A stretch of 64,000 nt of DNA from Microcoleus sp. bin48.metabat.b7b8b9.023 (GTDB lineage Bacteria; Cyanobacteriota; Cyanobacteriia; Cyanobacteriales; Microcoleaceae), in assembly GCF_013299185.1 (NCBI RefSeq), contig NZ_JAAFKG010000016.1, forward strand, positions 1 to 64,000. The letters are read 5' to 3'. The notes under the pieces were generated by a model that was not told where the DNA came from, made no database searches, and saw only the letters and a list, made by a program, of their open reading frames with translations. Within the stretch, counting starts at the first letter, position 1. Every line of letters begins with the position of its first letter. Of this stretch, positions 42,593-52,204 are shown piece by piece. The position numbers and the translations under genes were made by a program.

Positions 42593-43180
42593 CTAAAGCC
42601 GTTCCAAAAAATTCCGCAATAATTGCTTTCCCGAAGTAGTCAAAATACTTTCCGGGTGAAACTGTACGCCTTCAATGTGTGGATATTCCCGGTGCCGCAC
42701 GCCCATAATCGTGCCATCTTCCACCCAAGCCGTAATTTCCAAAACTTCTGGACAACTCTCTTTTTCAATTACCAAACTGTGATAGCGAGTCGCCAGCATC
42801 GGCGATTCTACACCTACAAAAACTCCGACTCCTGCGTGTTCTACCTGAGAAGTTTTGCCGTGCATTAATACTGGTGCGGAAACAATCTTGCCGCCGAATA
42901 CTTGACCGATACTTTGATGTCCGAGACACACGCCTAAAATTGGTAGAGTCGGCCCCAATTCTTCGATCAATTTCAGAGAAATTCCCGCATCTTCCGGCCG
43001 TCCCGGGCCTGGAGAAATCACTACTGCTGCGGGCTGCAATCGGCGAATGTCTGATAAGGAAATTTGGTCGTTGCGGTAGACTTGGACTTCTTTTGCTACT
43101 GGCAAATCAGCACCGAGTTCTCCTAAATACTGTACCAAATTGTATGTAAAACTGTCGTAGTTATCGATGACTATAATCAC
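42593..43180 (-). CDS. trpG: anthranilate/aminodeoxychorismate synthase glutamine amidotransferase subunit
   Basis: 195 residues from a GTG start at 43180 that gives the family N-terminus [21 protein letters not shown]. Class I glutamine amidotransferase: nucleophile Cys85 in GVCLGHQ, and the His-Glu of HPES near residue 174. It supplies ammonia to TrpE (tryptophan) and possibly to PabB (folate); bacteria often share one subunit. Neither partner is adjacent. Confidence 0.93.
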   Translation of the reverse strand: MIIVIDNYDSFTYNLVQYLGELGADLPVAKEVQVYRNDQISLSDIRRLQPAAVVISPGPGRPEDAGISLKLIEELGPTLPILGVCLGHQSIGQVFGGKIVSAPVLMHGKTSQVEHAGVGVFVGVESPMLATRYHSLVIEKESCPEVLEITAWVEDGTIMGVRHREYPHIEGVQFHPESILTTSGKQLLRNFLERL

Positions 43181-43359
43181 GGGTTAAGTGGGATTCTAGG
43201 TTTTAGATTTGTGATTTTAGATTGACTCGCTGCCGGAATGCAATAGTAGGAAGATTTTAGATAGATGCCCAAGATTAAAATAGCTGCAATATGTAGGAAT
43301 AAAACCAAAAATCTCAAATTGGTCATCTAAAACCTAAGATTTGCCTGCGGAATAAGCTA

Positions 43360-43869
43360 CTAACGGACGATCGCAATTTGAACAACTACCCACAACGGAG
43401 GAAGCAGCAGTGCACCAGCGACAATCGCCGCAGCCATTGCCGATACCAGAACGGCTCCGGCAGCGCAGTCTTTGGCAATTTTGGCGAGTTCGTGGTAAGA
43501 TTGCCCGACGGTTAAGTCTACCACTGATTCGATCGCCGTGTTCAACAATTCCATTGCTAAAACTATACCAATTGTGACGCCGATCACTGATATTTCTACA
43601 GGTTTGAGGTGCAAAAATAGTCCGAGTCCGATCGCTAAAGTTCCTATAACAGTGTGAATCCGAAAATTGCGCTGAGTTTCAAAAGCATAGGTTAGCCCAC
43701 CCCAAGCATACCGAAAACTCGTAGCTAAACTAGATGCGATTTTCCAGGAAAGCTCTCGCTTGTATTTCAAGGCTTTTTTAGGTTCGTGGACTGTAGGCAT
43801 GGCAGAATCTGAAGGCACGATCGCAAACGGTGGGATGTTTGATGTAATTGACGGTTGATCTAGTGTCAT
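43360..43869 (-). CDS. dgkA: diacylglycerol kinase
   Basis: 169 residues from ATG 43869; a TTG two codons upstream is also open. The DgkA fold of three membrane helices is clear: SFRYAWGGLTYAFETQRNFRIH precedes helix 1, ELLNTAIESVVDL follows helix 2 and carries the catalytic Glu, and HELAKIAKDCAAGAVL leads into helix 3. An N-terminal extension of about 50 residues is polar. It phosphorylates diacylglycerol or undecaprenol in the plasma membrane. The next gene downstream in other cyanobacteria is often ybeY; here ybeY lies 161 bp upstream on the same strand, so the two may be co-transcribed. Confidence 0.93.
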   Translation of the reverse strand: MTLDQPSITSNIPPFAIVPSDSAMPTVHEPKKALKYKRELSWKIASSLATSFRYAWGGLTYAFETQRNFRIHTVIGTLAIGLGLFLHLKPVEISVIGVTIGIVLAMELLNTAIESVVDLTVGQSYHELAKIAKDCAAGAVLVSAMAAAIVAGALLLPPLWVVVQIAIVR

Positions 43870-44030
43870 AAACAACCAACTTTAAGTTACAGAGATTAAC
43901 GAAAGCTAGACTTTGAAAATTTCCTTCACTAAGTCTAGTTAACTTTCCCAAGTTTTTAGTAAAGTTTTGGTATGATTTCAGGAAATTATGTTGGGCTTGA
44001 CATGATTGGTTGAGTCACCATCAACGTCAG

Positions 44031-44555
44031 TTATGCTGTTTGGATCTCAAGTCCGATCGCGCGCAGCAGTGTTTCTTGTCGATCGAGCATTTGAGTCAGA
44101 CTCTCTTCATCCGGGTGATCCCAGCCCAAAAGATGTAAAAAACCGTGGGATGCCAGCCAAGCTAGTTCAGTCTTTAGGGGATGTCCCTGCTGCTGGGCTT
44201 GTCGCTGCGCTGTGTCGATCGAGATGATGATATCACCCAAGTATAGAGGTTCCGATGACTGCATTTCTTCTAGCTGAGGACAGTCTACCTCTAAAGCTGC
44301 GAAAGCTAGTACATCGGTCGATCGATCTTGCTGGCGGTACTGGGCGTTGAGGGCTTGGATATCGGCATCGGCGGTTAAACGCAGACTGACTTCGTAGCCG
44401 GGGGCCTCTGGCACATCTGCTTGCTGGTTTTCTAGCCAAACGCTAAACCAATTTTCCCAGGTTTGGGCGGCAATCTCCCCGCTGGGTTGATTCTCCGGGA
44501 GGTTGTCAGCGTCGGCGATGCCATAACAGTCTTCGACGTTCACCTCAATTAGCAT
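44031..44555 (-). CDS. ybeY: endoribonuclease YbeY
   Basis: 174 residues. YbeY is a zinc-dependent RNase in 16S rRNA 3'-end maturation and ribosome quality control. The metal site HGFLHLLGWDH lies near residues 136-146; the upstream LNAQYRQQDRSTDVLAFA and YLGDIIISIDTA strands are typical. The N-terminal 45 residues vary between cyanobacteria. It precedes dgkA in transcription order. Confidence 0.95.
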   Translation of the reverse strand: MLIEVNVEDCYGIADADNLPENQPSGEIAAQTWENWFSVWLENQQADVPEAPGYEVSLRLTADADIQALNAQYRQQDRSTDVLAFAALEVDCPQLEEMQSSEPLYLGDIIISIDTAQRQAQQQGHPLKTELAWLASHGFLHLLGWDHPDEESLTQMLDRQETLLRAIGLEIQTA

Positions 44556-44762
44556 TTTTCGGTTCTTTTGTCAAGGGATGTATTGAATCTTTTGATAAGT
44601 GAAAATTGGGCGGGCTAATCGACTTTTTGCTTTTAGCAGGAAGATTACAATAATCTGCTGAAGATTGCAATGGGTCGATCGCACGATCGGATCGAACCCC
44701 CCGGTATTTAACCCGCTTTCTAGTGGGTGAGTGTGTGTAGAGAGGCGGTTTCAACCGATATT

Positions 44763-44981
44763 CTAAGAATTGAAATAGCGATCGAGAAAAGCCAAACCGA
44801 CGAGTACGCCCAAAAGTCCAGCAGCAGTCAAAGCAAAATGAAACAGAGAAGTCGCCCGCTTGCGAACCATATTCCGCATCGCTAGCTTGACATAACTCGG
44901 TGGAGGTGCATTGTTTGTGGGGGCGATCGGAGTTTCGGGGGCGGACTCTTCGGAGGTTGTTGGCGAGGGAGGTTGAGTCAT
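44763..44981 (-). CDS. DUF3285 family small membrane protein
   Basis: 72 residues. A Pro/Thr/Ser-rich N-terminal half is followed by PPPSYVKLAMRNMVRKRATSLFHF and one membrane helix (about 48-66). This pattern matches the cyanobacterium-specific DUF3285 family as I remember it. Function unknown. It may head a transcript with ybeY and dgkA (208-bp gap). Confidence 0.8.
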   Translation of the reverse strand: MTQPPSPTTSEESAPETPIAPTNNAPPPSYVKLAMRNMVRKRATSLFHFALTAAGLLGVLVGLAFLDRYFNS

Positions 44982-45240
44982 AGCGGTTATTTTAGAAGGT
45001 TAACACCAGAGGCTGCGGAGGACAGACTCGCCACGATGTTAACAAATTTGTAACGTTTTGTGTAGGATTTTTGAGGTTTCGGATGGCTTGAGACTGGTTT
45101 CGGGCGGCAGAGAATCGGGCGAAACTTAACGCGCTTTTCCACATTCGAGCTTTTCCACATTCGGGCTTTTCCGCTTTCCCACATTCCGGCAGGGGTTTGA
45201 ACCCCTGGCGGTTTTTCGGGTCTCGCGATAAATCCCTACT

Positions 45241-48200
45241 TCACCCATCAGCCATCTGCTGAACTATAGCAATAATTCTCTTCACTGTCTCCGCTTCGGG
45301 AGAATGCAAATGCTGAAAAATATCCAAAGATTGCTGGAAATAATTCAAGGCTTCCTCAATAATTCCCTGCGATGCTAACAATTGTCCTAACATTGCAAAA
45401 CTAGCGGCTTTCCCTCGAACATCGCCAATTTTTTCGTAAAGTTCCAGAGATTTTTGATAAAGTGCGAGCGCTCGGGTTACGTCCCCTTGCTTGAAATAAT
45501 AAATTCCTGCTAGTTGGTTGAAACTAGCAGCTTTCCCTTGAACATCGCCAATTTTTTCGTAAAGTTCCACAGATTGCTGATAAAGTGCGATCGCCCGGGT
45601 TATGTCCCCTTGCTTGGCATAAATTCCTGCTAGTTGGTGCAAACTAGCAGCTTTCCCTTGAAGATGGCCAATTTTCTCGTAAAGTTCGAGAGATTGTTGA
45701 TAAAGTGCGATCGCCTCATCTACTTCCCCTCGATTGGCATAAACTATTGCAAGACAGTGCAAAGTAGATGCTTTCCCTGGAAGATTGCCAATTTTTTCGT
45801 TAAGTTCGAGAGATTCTTTATAAAGTGCGATCGCCCGGGTTACTTTCCCTTGATCGGCATAAATTATTGCTAGATTGTGAATAATGGCTGCCTTTACTCT
45901 TTCGTCTTCTGGCGGACACTCATCTAATGCTTGTTGGTAATACTTTTTTGCTGCATCCGTGTTACCCAATACAGCCTCAGAATTAGCCAAACTATTAAAA
46001 ATTCGATAATCTGGAAAAACTGCTAAAGTCTGCTCACAAGTTTTCACAGATTCCTTGAATCGACTTTGATTATTCCACCGATTCGTTAAAAAATCAACAA
46101 TTTTAACAGCAATCTTTTCCACCTTTCCCAGCATCGCCAATCGATAAATTTCTAACCCCTTTTCCTCCGTAGAATATTCCCCTTCCTGCCACCAGAGACG
46201 ATACAAAATTTCAGCAGCTTCTGCGGCGTGCAAACCTTCGCTATCCTCCGGCAAATTCAGCGACAAAATCCGGGGTACTCGCAGCGACAAATCTGGACTA
46301 ACTTCTAGCAAACCCAAAGCTATTGCCCGATGTAAGATTTTCTCAATCTCAACAATACTCGTACAAACAGCCGCGATAGCTTCCCTCGGTACCGGCAACT
46401 GATAAACTAATGCCAACTCCAGCATCTTTGTCAATTCCGGCGATAGCTGCTTCAACAATTCCTCATTCAAAATATCTTCTCGAAACTCCGCAGTTGTCTC
46501 CTGCATCCGTGGCAAAATCGTACTTAGATCCAGCTTTTCGGCTAGCAACACCAAATTCAGCCGTTCCAACAACCGAGGATTTCCATCCGCCAATTTTTTC
46601 GCTTGCGATTGCAACTTCCCATCCACCGAAGATTTGGGCGCAAAAGCCGCAAGCCAACTGCATTTTTTCTGCAAATCTGCGTCCTTAAAACCATCCAAAC
46701 CCTGCTTGTAAAAATCCCGCAACAGTGGCGAATCAAAATCGTAACGGCAAGTTATCACCAAACGGTGAGGCGCATTAGTTTCGTTAATTGCCCAAACCAA
46801 AGCATCTAAAATCCTTGCCATTTCCGGCTGCAACACACAGCCACTATTTGATCGCGATTCTAGATGAGTTTCAAAATCATCCAAAACCAACAAAAACGGC
46901 TGCAAATCCCCCTCATCTAAACCCCAGAAAAGGTCTCGCAAGCGATATTTCAACTCCTCATCATCTCGCTGCAAATCATCTCGCTGGAACTTCGACAACT
47001 TGTCGCCCAACTTACTCAGCAAACGCGCTTCATCAACCTTCCCCACCAATACAATCTTTTCAAATTCCGTCAATCGATCGCACAACCTCGACGCCAAACT
47101 ACTCTTACCCAAACCCCCCATCCCGTGAATCAAAACCCCTACTTTATCCGAAGGCAATTTCAATGCCTTCAAACAAGATTGGATCTGCCGCCGCCGTCCG
47201 ACAAAAGCTTCGCGAGTTGGGACTTTCACCTGCTGCCCGGAAGCATCCAAAAACTGTGCGGAAACAGTTGGTTTCGGTGCGGCTTTGCGCCCGCGAGTCC
47301 GCAAAGTTGTCACCAAGTTTCCGGGCAAAGTTCCTGCCACATAAAGCCTGAGTAAATGCCAATCCCGCGCCTTATTTGCAATCAAAGCTTGATAAGTTTG
47401 AGCCAAAGCCTCCGTCAATTCATCGCCCGCCGCCAAACGAGAATACAGCGCCTCAGCAGCAGCCGTTGCATCCCCATTTAAAACCTTTTGCCCCCAACCC
47501 AAAACCGCCTTAGCCCCGAAACTCAGCAACTCTTCAGCCAAACAAGGAACCGATCCAGCTTCGCCGCGTTGTCCCGTGCGACAACCCGACAGAAATAGTA
47601 ATTTAGGAATCCGAAAATTGAAAGATTTAGCAATATCTTGACCGCTGGCTAGATGAATTTCACCAGTCTCTGTTTCCGTATAAAAACGCGGCTCACCGCT
47701 TTCATTAATTGTAGCATGACCAGTCAAATGAAAAATATCAAAATATCCTTTTTCCCGATCGTCAATTAAATATCTCAATTCTGTCAAACAGCCACTTTCT
47801 TCAACTATTAACGCCAAAGGTTGCCGCGCCGTTGCTTTCAGAATCAATCCTTCTTCCTTCTCAAAATCCAGCACAGGTTTTGCCTCAGCGGGGGAAGCTG
47901 CCATAAACAAGAGATTGAGCGCTCTATTTTCGGGCTTTGTCTCATCAACGGACAATTTTTTAATGCTATCCGAAGACACCCAGCGAATCGGCACAATCGG
48001 CTGAGGTTTGTCTACTAAAAAATTGATGCCATCGTGCAGCACTTCCCAAGGCAAATGAGCGAGTTTTTCTGTCGCAGCAATCGCTAAAATCACGCTTTCC
48101 CCCGCCAACTCTTGGAGTTTTTGAGAAAACAGGCGATCTGTGCCATCAAGCCAGTCAAACAAGCATTTTCCAGTAACAGGATAGCTTTTTGGTAAAGCCA

Positions 48201-48351
48201 CATAATAATCTTGTTCGACAAGATTAATTAAATCCGCAATTTCGGTCAGAGACAGCCGCCGCGATTGATAATTATTAGGATTGTCTAAAAAATAGCGAAA
48301 TTCGACATAATCACCTTGAATAGTTTTGAGGTCGAGGTGTAGGATTTTCAT
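45241..48351 (-). CDS. CHAT protease - STAND ATPase - TPR protein
   Basis: 1036 residues. The N-terminal CHAT (caspase-like) domain (about 75-345) has the catalytic dyad His212 (HLTGH) and Cys257 (LLFLSGCRTG). A STAND/NB-ARC-like NTPase follows (EAFVGRRRQI at 381-390, Walker A GMGGLGKSS at 410-418, Walker B FLLVLDDFE at about 486-494, GxP-type region after). From about 740 there are helical and tetratricopeptide repeats with four near-identical copies carrying ALYQQSLELYEKIGD-type sequence. This is the plan of NLR/apoptosome-like sensors: repeats sense, the NTPase oligomerises, the protease cuts. It is cytosolic and preceded on the same strand by an EACC1-like gene. Substrate and trigger unknown. 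Confidence 0.9.
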   Translation of the reverse strand: MKILHLDLKTIQGDYVEFRYFLDNPNNYQSRRLSLTEIADLINLVEQDYYVALPKSYPVTGKCLFDWLDGTDRLFSQKLQELAGESVILAIAATEKLAHLPWEVLHDGINFLVDKPQPIVPIRWVSSDSIKKLSVDETKPENRALNLLFMAASPAEAKPVLDFEKEEGLILKATARQPLALIVEESGCLTELRYLIDDREKGYFDIFHLTGHATINESGEPRFYTETETGEIHLASGQDIAKSFNFRIPKLLFLSGCRTGQRGEAGSVPCLAEELLSFGAKAVLGWGQKVLNGDATAAAEALYSRLAAGDELTEALAQTYQALIANKARDWHLLRLYVAGTLPGNLVTTLRTRGRKAAPKPTVSAQFLDASGQQVKVPTREAFVGRRRQIQSCLKALKLPSDKVGVLIHGMGGLGKSSLASRLCDRLTEFEKIVLVGKVDEARLLSKLGDKLSKFQRDDLQRDDEELKYRLRDLFWGLDEGDLQPFLLVLDDFETHLESRSNSGCVLQPEMARILDALVWAINETNAPHRLVITCRYDFDSPLLRDFYKQGLDGFKDADLQKKCSWLAAFAPKSSVDGKLQSQAKKLADGNPRLLERLNLVLLAEKLDLSTILPRMQETTAEFREDILNEELLKQLSPELTKMLELALVYQLPVPREAIAAVCTSIVEIEKILHRAIALGLLEVSPDLSLRVPRILSLNLPEDSEGLHAAEAAEILYRLWWQEGEYSTEEKGLEIYRLAMLGKVEKIAVKIVDFLTNRWNNQSRFKESVKTCEQTLAVFPDYRIFNSLANSEAVLGNTDAAKKYYQQALDECPPEDERVKAAIIHNLAIIYADQGKVTRAIALYKESLELNEKIGNLPGKASTLHCLAIVYANRGEVDEAIALYQQSLELYEKIGHLQGKAASLHQLAGIYAKQGDITRAIALYQQSVELYEKIGDVQGKAASFNQLAGIYYFKQGDVTRALALYQKSLELYEKIGDVRGKAASFAMLGQLLASQGIIEEALNYFQQSLDIFQHLHSPEAETVKRIIAIVQQMADG

Positions 48352-48668
48352 AGTTGGGAGTTGTATAAGGTTAACGGGTGATGCTTTTCCCGACAGCCGA
48401 CCAGAAGCTTTAACATCTAGCTAAATAAAATATTTTGAATCAGATTAAAGATGACTTCCTTCTGGTTTTTCTCGTTTCCGGATATTTTGCTGATTTATCG
48501 TGCGTCTAAATCATTTATGCAAGTAGGGCGGTGCTCCGCGCCCGCCCGCTGATATTTGTAGGGTGTGTCGCCTGCGATAAATCCCTTGCATTCGATCGAC
48601 CATCAAGCGATCGACGCACCTGAAAGGATAGTATGTGTAGGTGTGTCGCCTGCGATCGATGCGTATAT

Positions 48669-48906
48669 GCGATAACTATTTTGCAAGGTGCGTCGCTTTG
48701 AGATTGTCTATTTCATTTAGAGATTTTTCGTGGCGACACACCCTACAACGCTGACAACTGACAACTGACAACTGTCTATTCATCGAGAATTTGTTTAATT
48801 GCGATAACTATTTTGCAAGGTGCGTCGCTTTGAGATTGTCTATTTCATTTAGAGATTTTTCGTGGCGACACACCCTACAACGCTGACAACTGACAACTGT
48901 CTATTC
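48669..48906. repeat. 113/106-bp tandem duplication including the EACC1 gene end
   Basis: Segments 48669-48781 and 48801-48906 are virtually identical (GCGATAACTATTTTGC through ACAACTGTCTATTC) and differ in length by exactly one CTGACAA heptad (three versus two). Each ends at the stop codon of an EACC1-like frame. GTGTCGCCTGCGAT motifs fill 48560-48660. The leader of the CHAT gene is within 48352-48540. Confidence 0.9.
48776..48799 (-). pseudogene. remnant 3' end of a second EACC1-like gene
   Basis: The minus strand reads IKQILDE-stop, the same seven residues as the end of the intact gene at 48901. The two copies differ at four of seven codons, always at the third base. This suggests the tail of a diverged paralogue now deleted. 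Confidence 0.55.
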
Positions 48907-49224
48907 GTCTAGGATTTGCTTAATTTGGTCGATCGTCGCATTTTCCAACAGCAACCGCCGCCCGCGCCGCCCAACCAGCAAAACTTTCTCAATCTTTTTA
49001 CCAGACTTGCCTTTTTTATATTCTTGATACCACTTCCGAATTTGTTCTGCGATCGCCACAGTTCCGCCAACAATACCTACAATAGCGCCAATAGTTACGA
49101 GAATTCCCTCTTTTTCATCATCTCCGGCTGTTTCCCAATTTCCCGACAACCCAGAAATCGCAAAGAATTCCTCGGTAGCCGCAACTGCATCTTGTCCTTC
49201 TACGCTAATTTGAATATCTGTCAT
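48901..49224 (-). CDS. EACC1-like small conflict-system component
   Basis: 107 residues. Pattern: beta-strand start TDIQISVEGQDAV, an acidic linker, a Gly-rich hydrophobic helix ILVTIGAIVGIVGGTVAIAEQIRKWY, basic KKGKSGKK, then strands VLLVGRRGRRLLLENA and helix IDQIKQILDE. This resembles the 'effector-associated constant component 1' family, small proteins predicted to couple variable effectors (including caspase-like proteases) to NTPase systems. The match is from pattern memory, not a search. The gene lies 549 bp upstream of the CHAT-STAND-TPR gene in the same direction. Another reading is an unrelated single-helix membrane protein. Confidence 0.6.
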   Translation of the reverse strand: MTDIQISVEGQDAVAATEEFFAISGLSGNWETAGDDEKEGILVTIGAIVGIVGGTVAIAEQIRKWYQEYKKGKSGKKIEKVLLVGRRGRRLLLENATIDQIKQILDE

Positions 49225-49290
49225 TACTTTTTCTCGCCACTCTGGGTGATTTAATTATATCTGTACGACTAATATCTGTGCGATCGCCCT

Positions 49291-50085
49291 TCAACCACCC
49301 TCTCCCCTGACTCCCGTCTCCCGCAACAGAGAATCAGCCCAAACTGCATCGGGTTCGGCAAGCGCAGGGACTAACTCAGCCTTATAATCGAGGGTAATGT
49401 CATAGGCGGCGCGATCGTACACTGTATTCAACAACGCCTGTAAATCCACAACTGGTTCTACATCGCCTCCCCGCAAAGGCAGCGCAAAAGCCGGAATCAC
49501 ATCTGGTAGATTAAACAAATACAAGTCAGCCGTGGGGCGACAATCTGCCCGACTCACCAAAATCCGGTAATTTCCGTCAATATTTTCCCCAAAAACAGGC
49601 AGAGGTTCGTAAATTCGCAGCAAGTCAATTTCCACTAAGTGCGATCGCCCTGCGAACACTTTATACCGCTTTTCCTCATACATCTCGCGCCCTTTACCGC
49701 GCTTGTTTGTCGGTGAAAGCACTTCTATTACTGTAACTACTTTCCGAGTTTCCTGTTCGATTACCTGCAAATAACTTTCTCTAACTTCCACCGTTGTAGG
49801 CACTCTCACTCTCAAAGCCGTCACAGGCGATGCCATAACAGCGACATTTCCAGTGCTAGAAGTTGCTTGAATTGGCGATCGCTGCACCGCCACATCGGGA
49901 ATACCGACTAATAAAGCATCTTCCCCGCTGATTTGATAAATTCTTTGTTCAATGTCCACTAAATACTTCGGTAGCAGTTGCGGAGTCAAAAAATCTGCGA
50001 TCGCCACTATCAAGCGATTGTGAACAGCCCGCCAAAAGTCAGGACTTTCTAAATAGGGATTCATCCCCGGAAATGGATTAGGCAT
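49291..50085 (-). CDS. DUF4058 family protein
   Basis: 264 residues from ATG 50085 (upstream in-frame start at 50100 is less likely). The family signature MPNPFPGMNPYLE is at the N-terminus, followed by WRAVHNRLIVAIADFLTPQL, VIEVLSPTNKRGKGREMYEEKR and VEIDLLR. The SPTNK..G....Y..KR arrangement recalls the PD-(D/E)xK fold, as in Uma2, but no activity is known. Common and multicopy in filamentous cyanobacteria. It is 67 bp upstream of the EACC1-like gene on the same strand. Confidence 0.9.
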   Translation of the reverse strand: MPNPFPGMNPYLESPDFWRAVHNRLIVAIADFLTPQLLPKYLVDIEQRIYQISGEDALLVGIPDVAVQRSPIQATSSTGNVAVMASPVTALRVRVPTTVEVRESYLQVIEQETRKVVTVIEVLSPTNKRGKGREMYEEKRYKVFAGRSHLVEIDLLRIYEPLPVFGENIDGNYRILVSRADCRPTADLYLFNLPDVIPAFALPLRGGDVEPVVDLQALLNTVYDRAAYDITLDYKAELVPALAEPDAVWADSLLRETGVRGEGG

Positions 50086-50336
50086 AATCGTACCTCCCAT
50101 TGATTACTATCATTTTAGCAAACATATTAAAAAAACGCAGACAATATCAAACTATCATCTGCGTTAATTGTGGAATGGGCGTCTCGCCACTTCTGAAAAA
50201 TGTGTAACGGGCGTCTCGATCGCGGTTTGTAGTGAGGACTTCAGTCCTGCTTAAAAGTTTGTAATAAAGAAGGACTGAAGTCCGAACGATCGAACCTAAT
50301 TTGATTGTTACTGTTCAAGCAGATACAATATTTCGC

Positions 50337-52145
50337 TTAAAAATCCCCGTAACTACTAATAGCAGCTTGCAACCTTGCGATCGCCTCATCAACCGCAATC
50401 GCGCCCAACTCCCCAGAAGCCCGAGTCCGAATATTCAAACTATTCGCCTCAACCTCCTTAGCACCCACAACACACATCACCGGAATTTTATCCTTCTCAG
50501 CATTGCGAATTAACTTACCCAAACGTTCGCTACTCTCAACTTCCGCGCGAATATTCAGCGCCTTCATCCTCGCTTCCACTTCCTTAGCAAACGGCAAAAA
50601 CTCCTCGCTGACAGGCAACAACCGCACCTGAATCGGAGCTAACCATATCGGGAAATCCCCTGCGTACTGTTCGATCAAAATCCCAATTAAACGCTCCAAA
50701 GAACCAAAAGGAGCGCGGTGAATCATTACCGGACGCTGGCGGCTGCCGTCTTCAGAGACGTATTGCAAATCAAAACGTTCTGGCAAATTGTAATCTACCT
50801 GAACAGTTCCCAATTGCCATTCTCTATCCAACACATCTTGGAAAATAAAATCGAGTTTCGGCCCGTAAAAAGCCGCTTCCCCAATTCCCTCAAAATAATT
50901 CATTCCCAAAGTTTCCACCGCGCGACGGATGGCACCTTGCGCTTTTTCCCAAGCTTCATCGGAACCGATGTATTTCTCTAAGTTTTCTGGATCGCGGAAA
51001 CTCAAACGCGCTTTAAAGTTTTTCAGTTGCAAACTCTTGAATACTGACAGAATTAAATCCACCACACTCAAGAATTCAGCATCCAATTGTTCAGGCGTTA
51101 CAAACAAGTGGGAATCATCCACTGTAAAGCCGCGCACTCTGGTTAAACCGCCCAATTCTCCCGATTGTTCGTAGCGGTAAACTGTGCCGAATTCTGCTAA
51201 GCGCATCGGCAATTCCCGATAGGAACGCAGTTCGCTTTTGTAAATTTGAATGTGAAACGGACAATTCATTGGTTTCATTACAAAACCTTGTTCGTTGGCT
51301 GCCGCTTCTGCATCTTCTGCCATTAGCGGAAACATATCTTCTTTGTATTTCTGCCAATGTCCTGAGATTTTGAACAAATCGACTCTGGCGATGTGCGGTG
51401 TCACTACTTGCAAATAGCCGCGCTTGATTTGTTCTTGTTTCAAGAAGTCTTCTAAAATACTTCTCAAAATAGTGCCTTTGGGTGTCCACAAAGGCAAACC
51501 TGGCCCAACTGGATCGGCGAAGATAAACAAGCCTAATTCTTTGCCTAATTTGCGGTGATCTCGCCTTAGGGCTTCTTCTTTGCGGTGTTTGTAGGCTTCC
51601 AATTGTTCGGGAGTTTCCCAAGCTGTGCCGTAAATCCGCTGCAATTGAGCTTTGGTTTCGTCGCCGCGCCAATATGCGCCGGCGAGACTCTCTAGCTCGA
51701 TCGCCTTTGGATTCAACTCACTGGTATTATCCAAATGGGGCCCAGCGCACAAATCCCACCATTCGTCACCCAAATGGTAAAGAGTAATCGGTTCGATCAA
51801 ACCTGCCAAAATTTCTAATTTGTAAGGTTCGTTAATCTCCTTGATGCGCCTTTCCGCTTCCTCGCGGCTGACTTCTTCGCGAATTACAGGCAATTTGCGG
51901 TTGATGATTTTGATCATTTCTTTTTTAATTGCCTTGAGATCCTTTTCAGTAAAAGGTTCCGGGCAATCAAAATCGTAATAAAAACCATTTTCAATCCAAG
52001 GGCCGATTGTGACTTGGGCCTTGGGAAATAATTTCTGTACCGCCATCGCCATAACGTGAGATGTTGTGTGGCGAATTTTTTTTAGTTGTTCCGACTCACT
52101 CGTGCGGGGCAACTCTATCTTAACGGACTCTTCTGGAGCGTTCAT
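50337..52145 (-). CDS. thrS: threonine-tRNA ligase
   Basis: 602 residues. Class II synthetase that charges tRNA-Thr. The protein starts directly at the N2 editing domain (HTTSHVMAMAVQKLFP, HxxxH near residue 27), without the TGS domain of E. coli ThrS. The catalytic core has the zinc Cys in MNCPFHIQIYK, motif 2 around YRYEQSGELGGLTRVRGFT and motif 3 at RAPFGSLERLIG; the anticodon-binding domain is at the C-terminus. Full length for cyanobacteria. A structured upstream region (52200-52620) lies on the same strand. Confidence 0.96.
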   Translation of the reverse strand: MNAPEESVKIELPRTSESEQLKKIRHTTSHVMAMAVQKLFPKAQVTIGPWIENGFYYDFDCPEPFTEKDLKAIKKEMIKIINRKLPVIREEVSREEAERRIKEINEPYKLEILAGLIEPITLYHLGDEWWDLCAGPHLDNTSELNPKAIELESLAGAYWRGDETKAQLQRIYGTAWETPEQLEAYKHRKEEALRRDHRKLGKELGLFIFADPVGPGLPLWTPKGTILRSILEDFLKQEQIKRGYLQVVTPHIARVDLFKISGHWQKYKEDMFPLMAEDAEAAANEQGFVMKPMNCPFHIQIYKSELRSYRELPMRLAEFGTVYRYEQSGELGGLTRVRGFTVDDSHLFVTPEQLDAEFLSVVDLILSVFKSLQLKNFKARLSFRDPENLEKYIGSDEAWEKAQGAIRRAVETLGMNYFEGIGEAAFYGPKLDFIFQDVLDREWQLGTVQVDYNLPERFDLQYVSEDGSRQRPVMIHRAPFGSLERLIGILIEQYAGDFPIWLAPIQVRLLPVSEEFLPFAKEVEARMKALNIRAEVESSERLGKLIRNAEKDKIPVMCVVGAKEVEANSLNIRTRASGELGAIAVDEAIARLQAAISSYGDF

Positions 52146-52204
52146 AAAAACAATACGGTAAGTGGGAAACTCAGAGTATGAAAGACCTGAGAGGAAAACG
52201 ACCA

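Noticed and set aside
46788-47351. 187-codon frame on the plus strand inside the CHAT-STAND gene.
   Set aside because: Antisense shadow of a well-supported long gene; its composition (Pro/Ser/His-rich) reflects the complement of the real codons.
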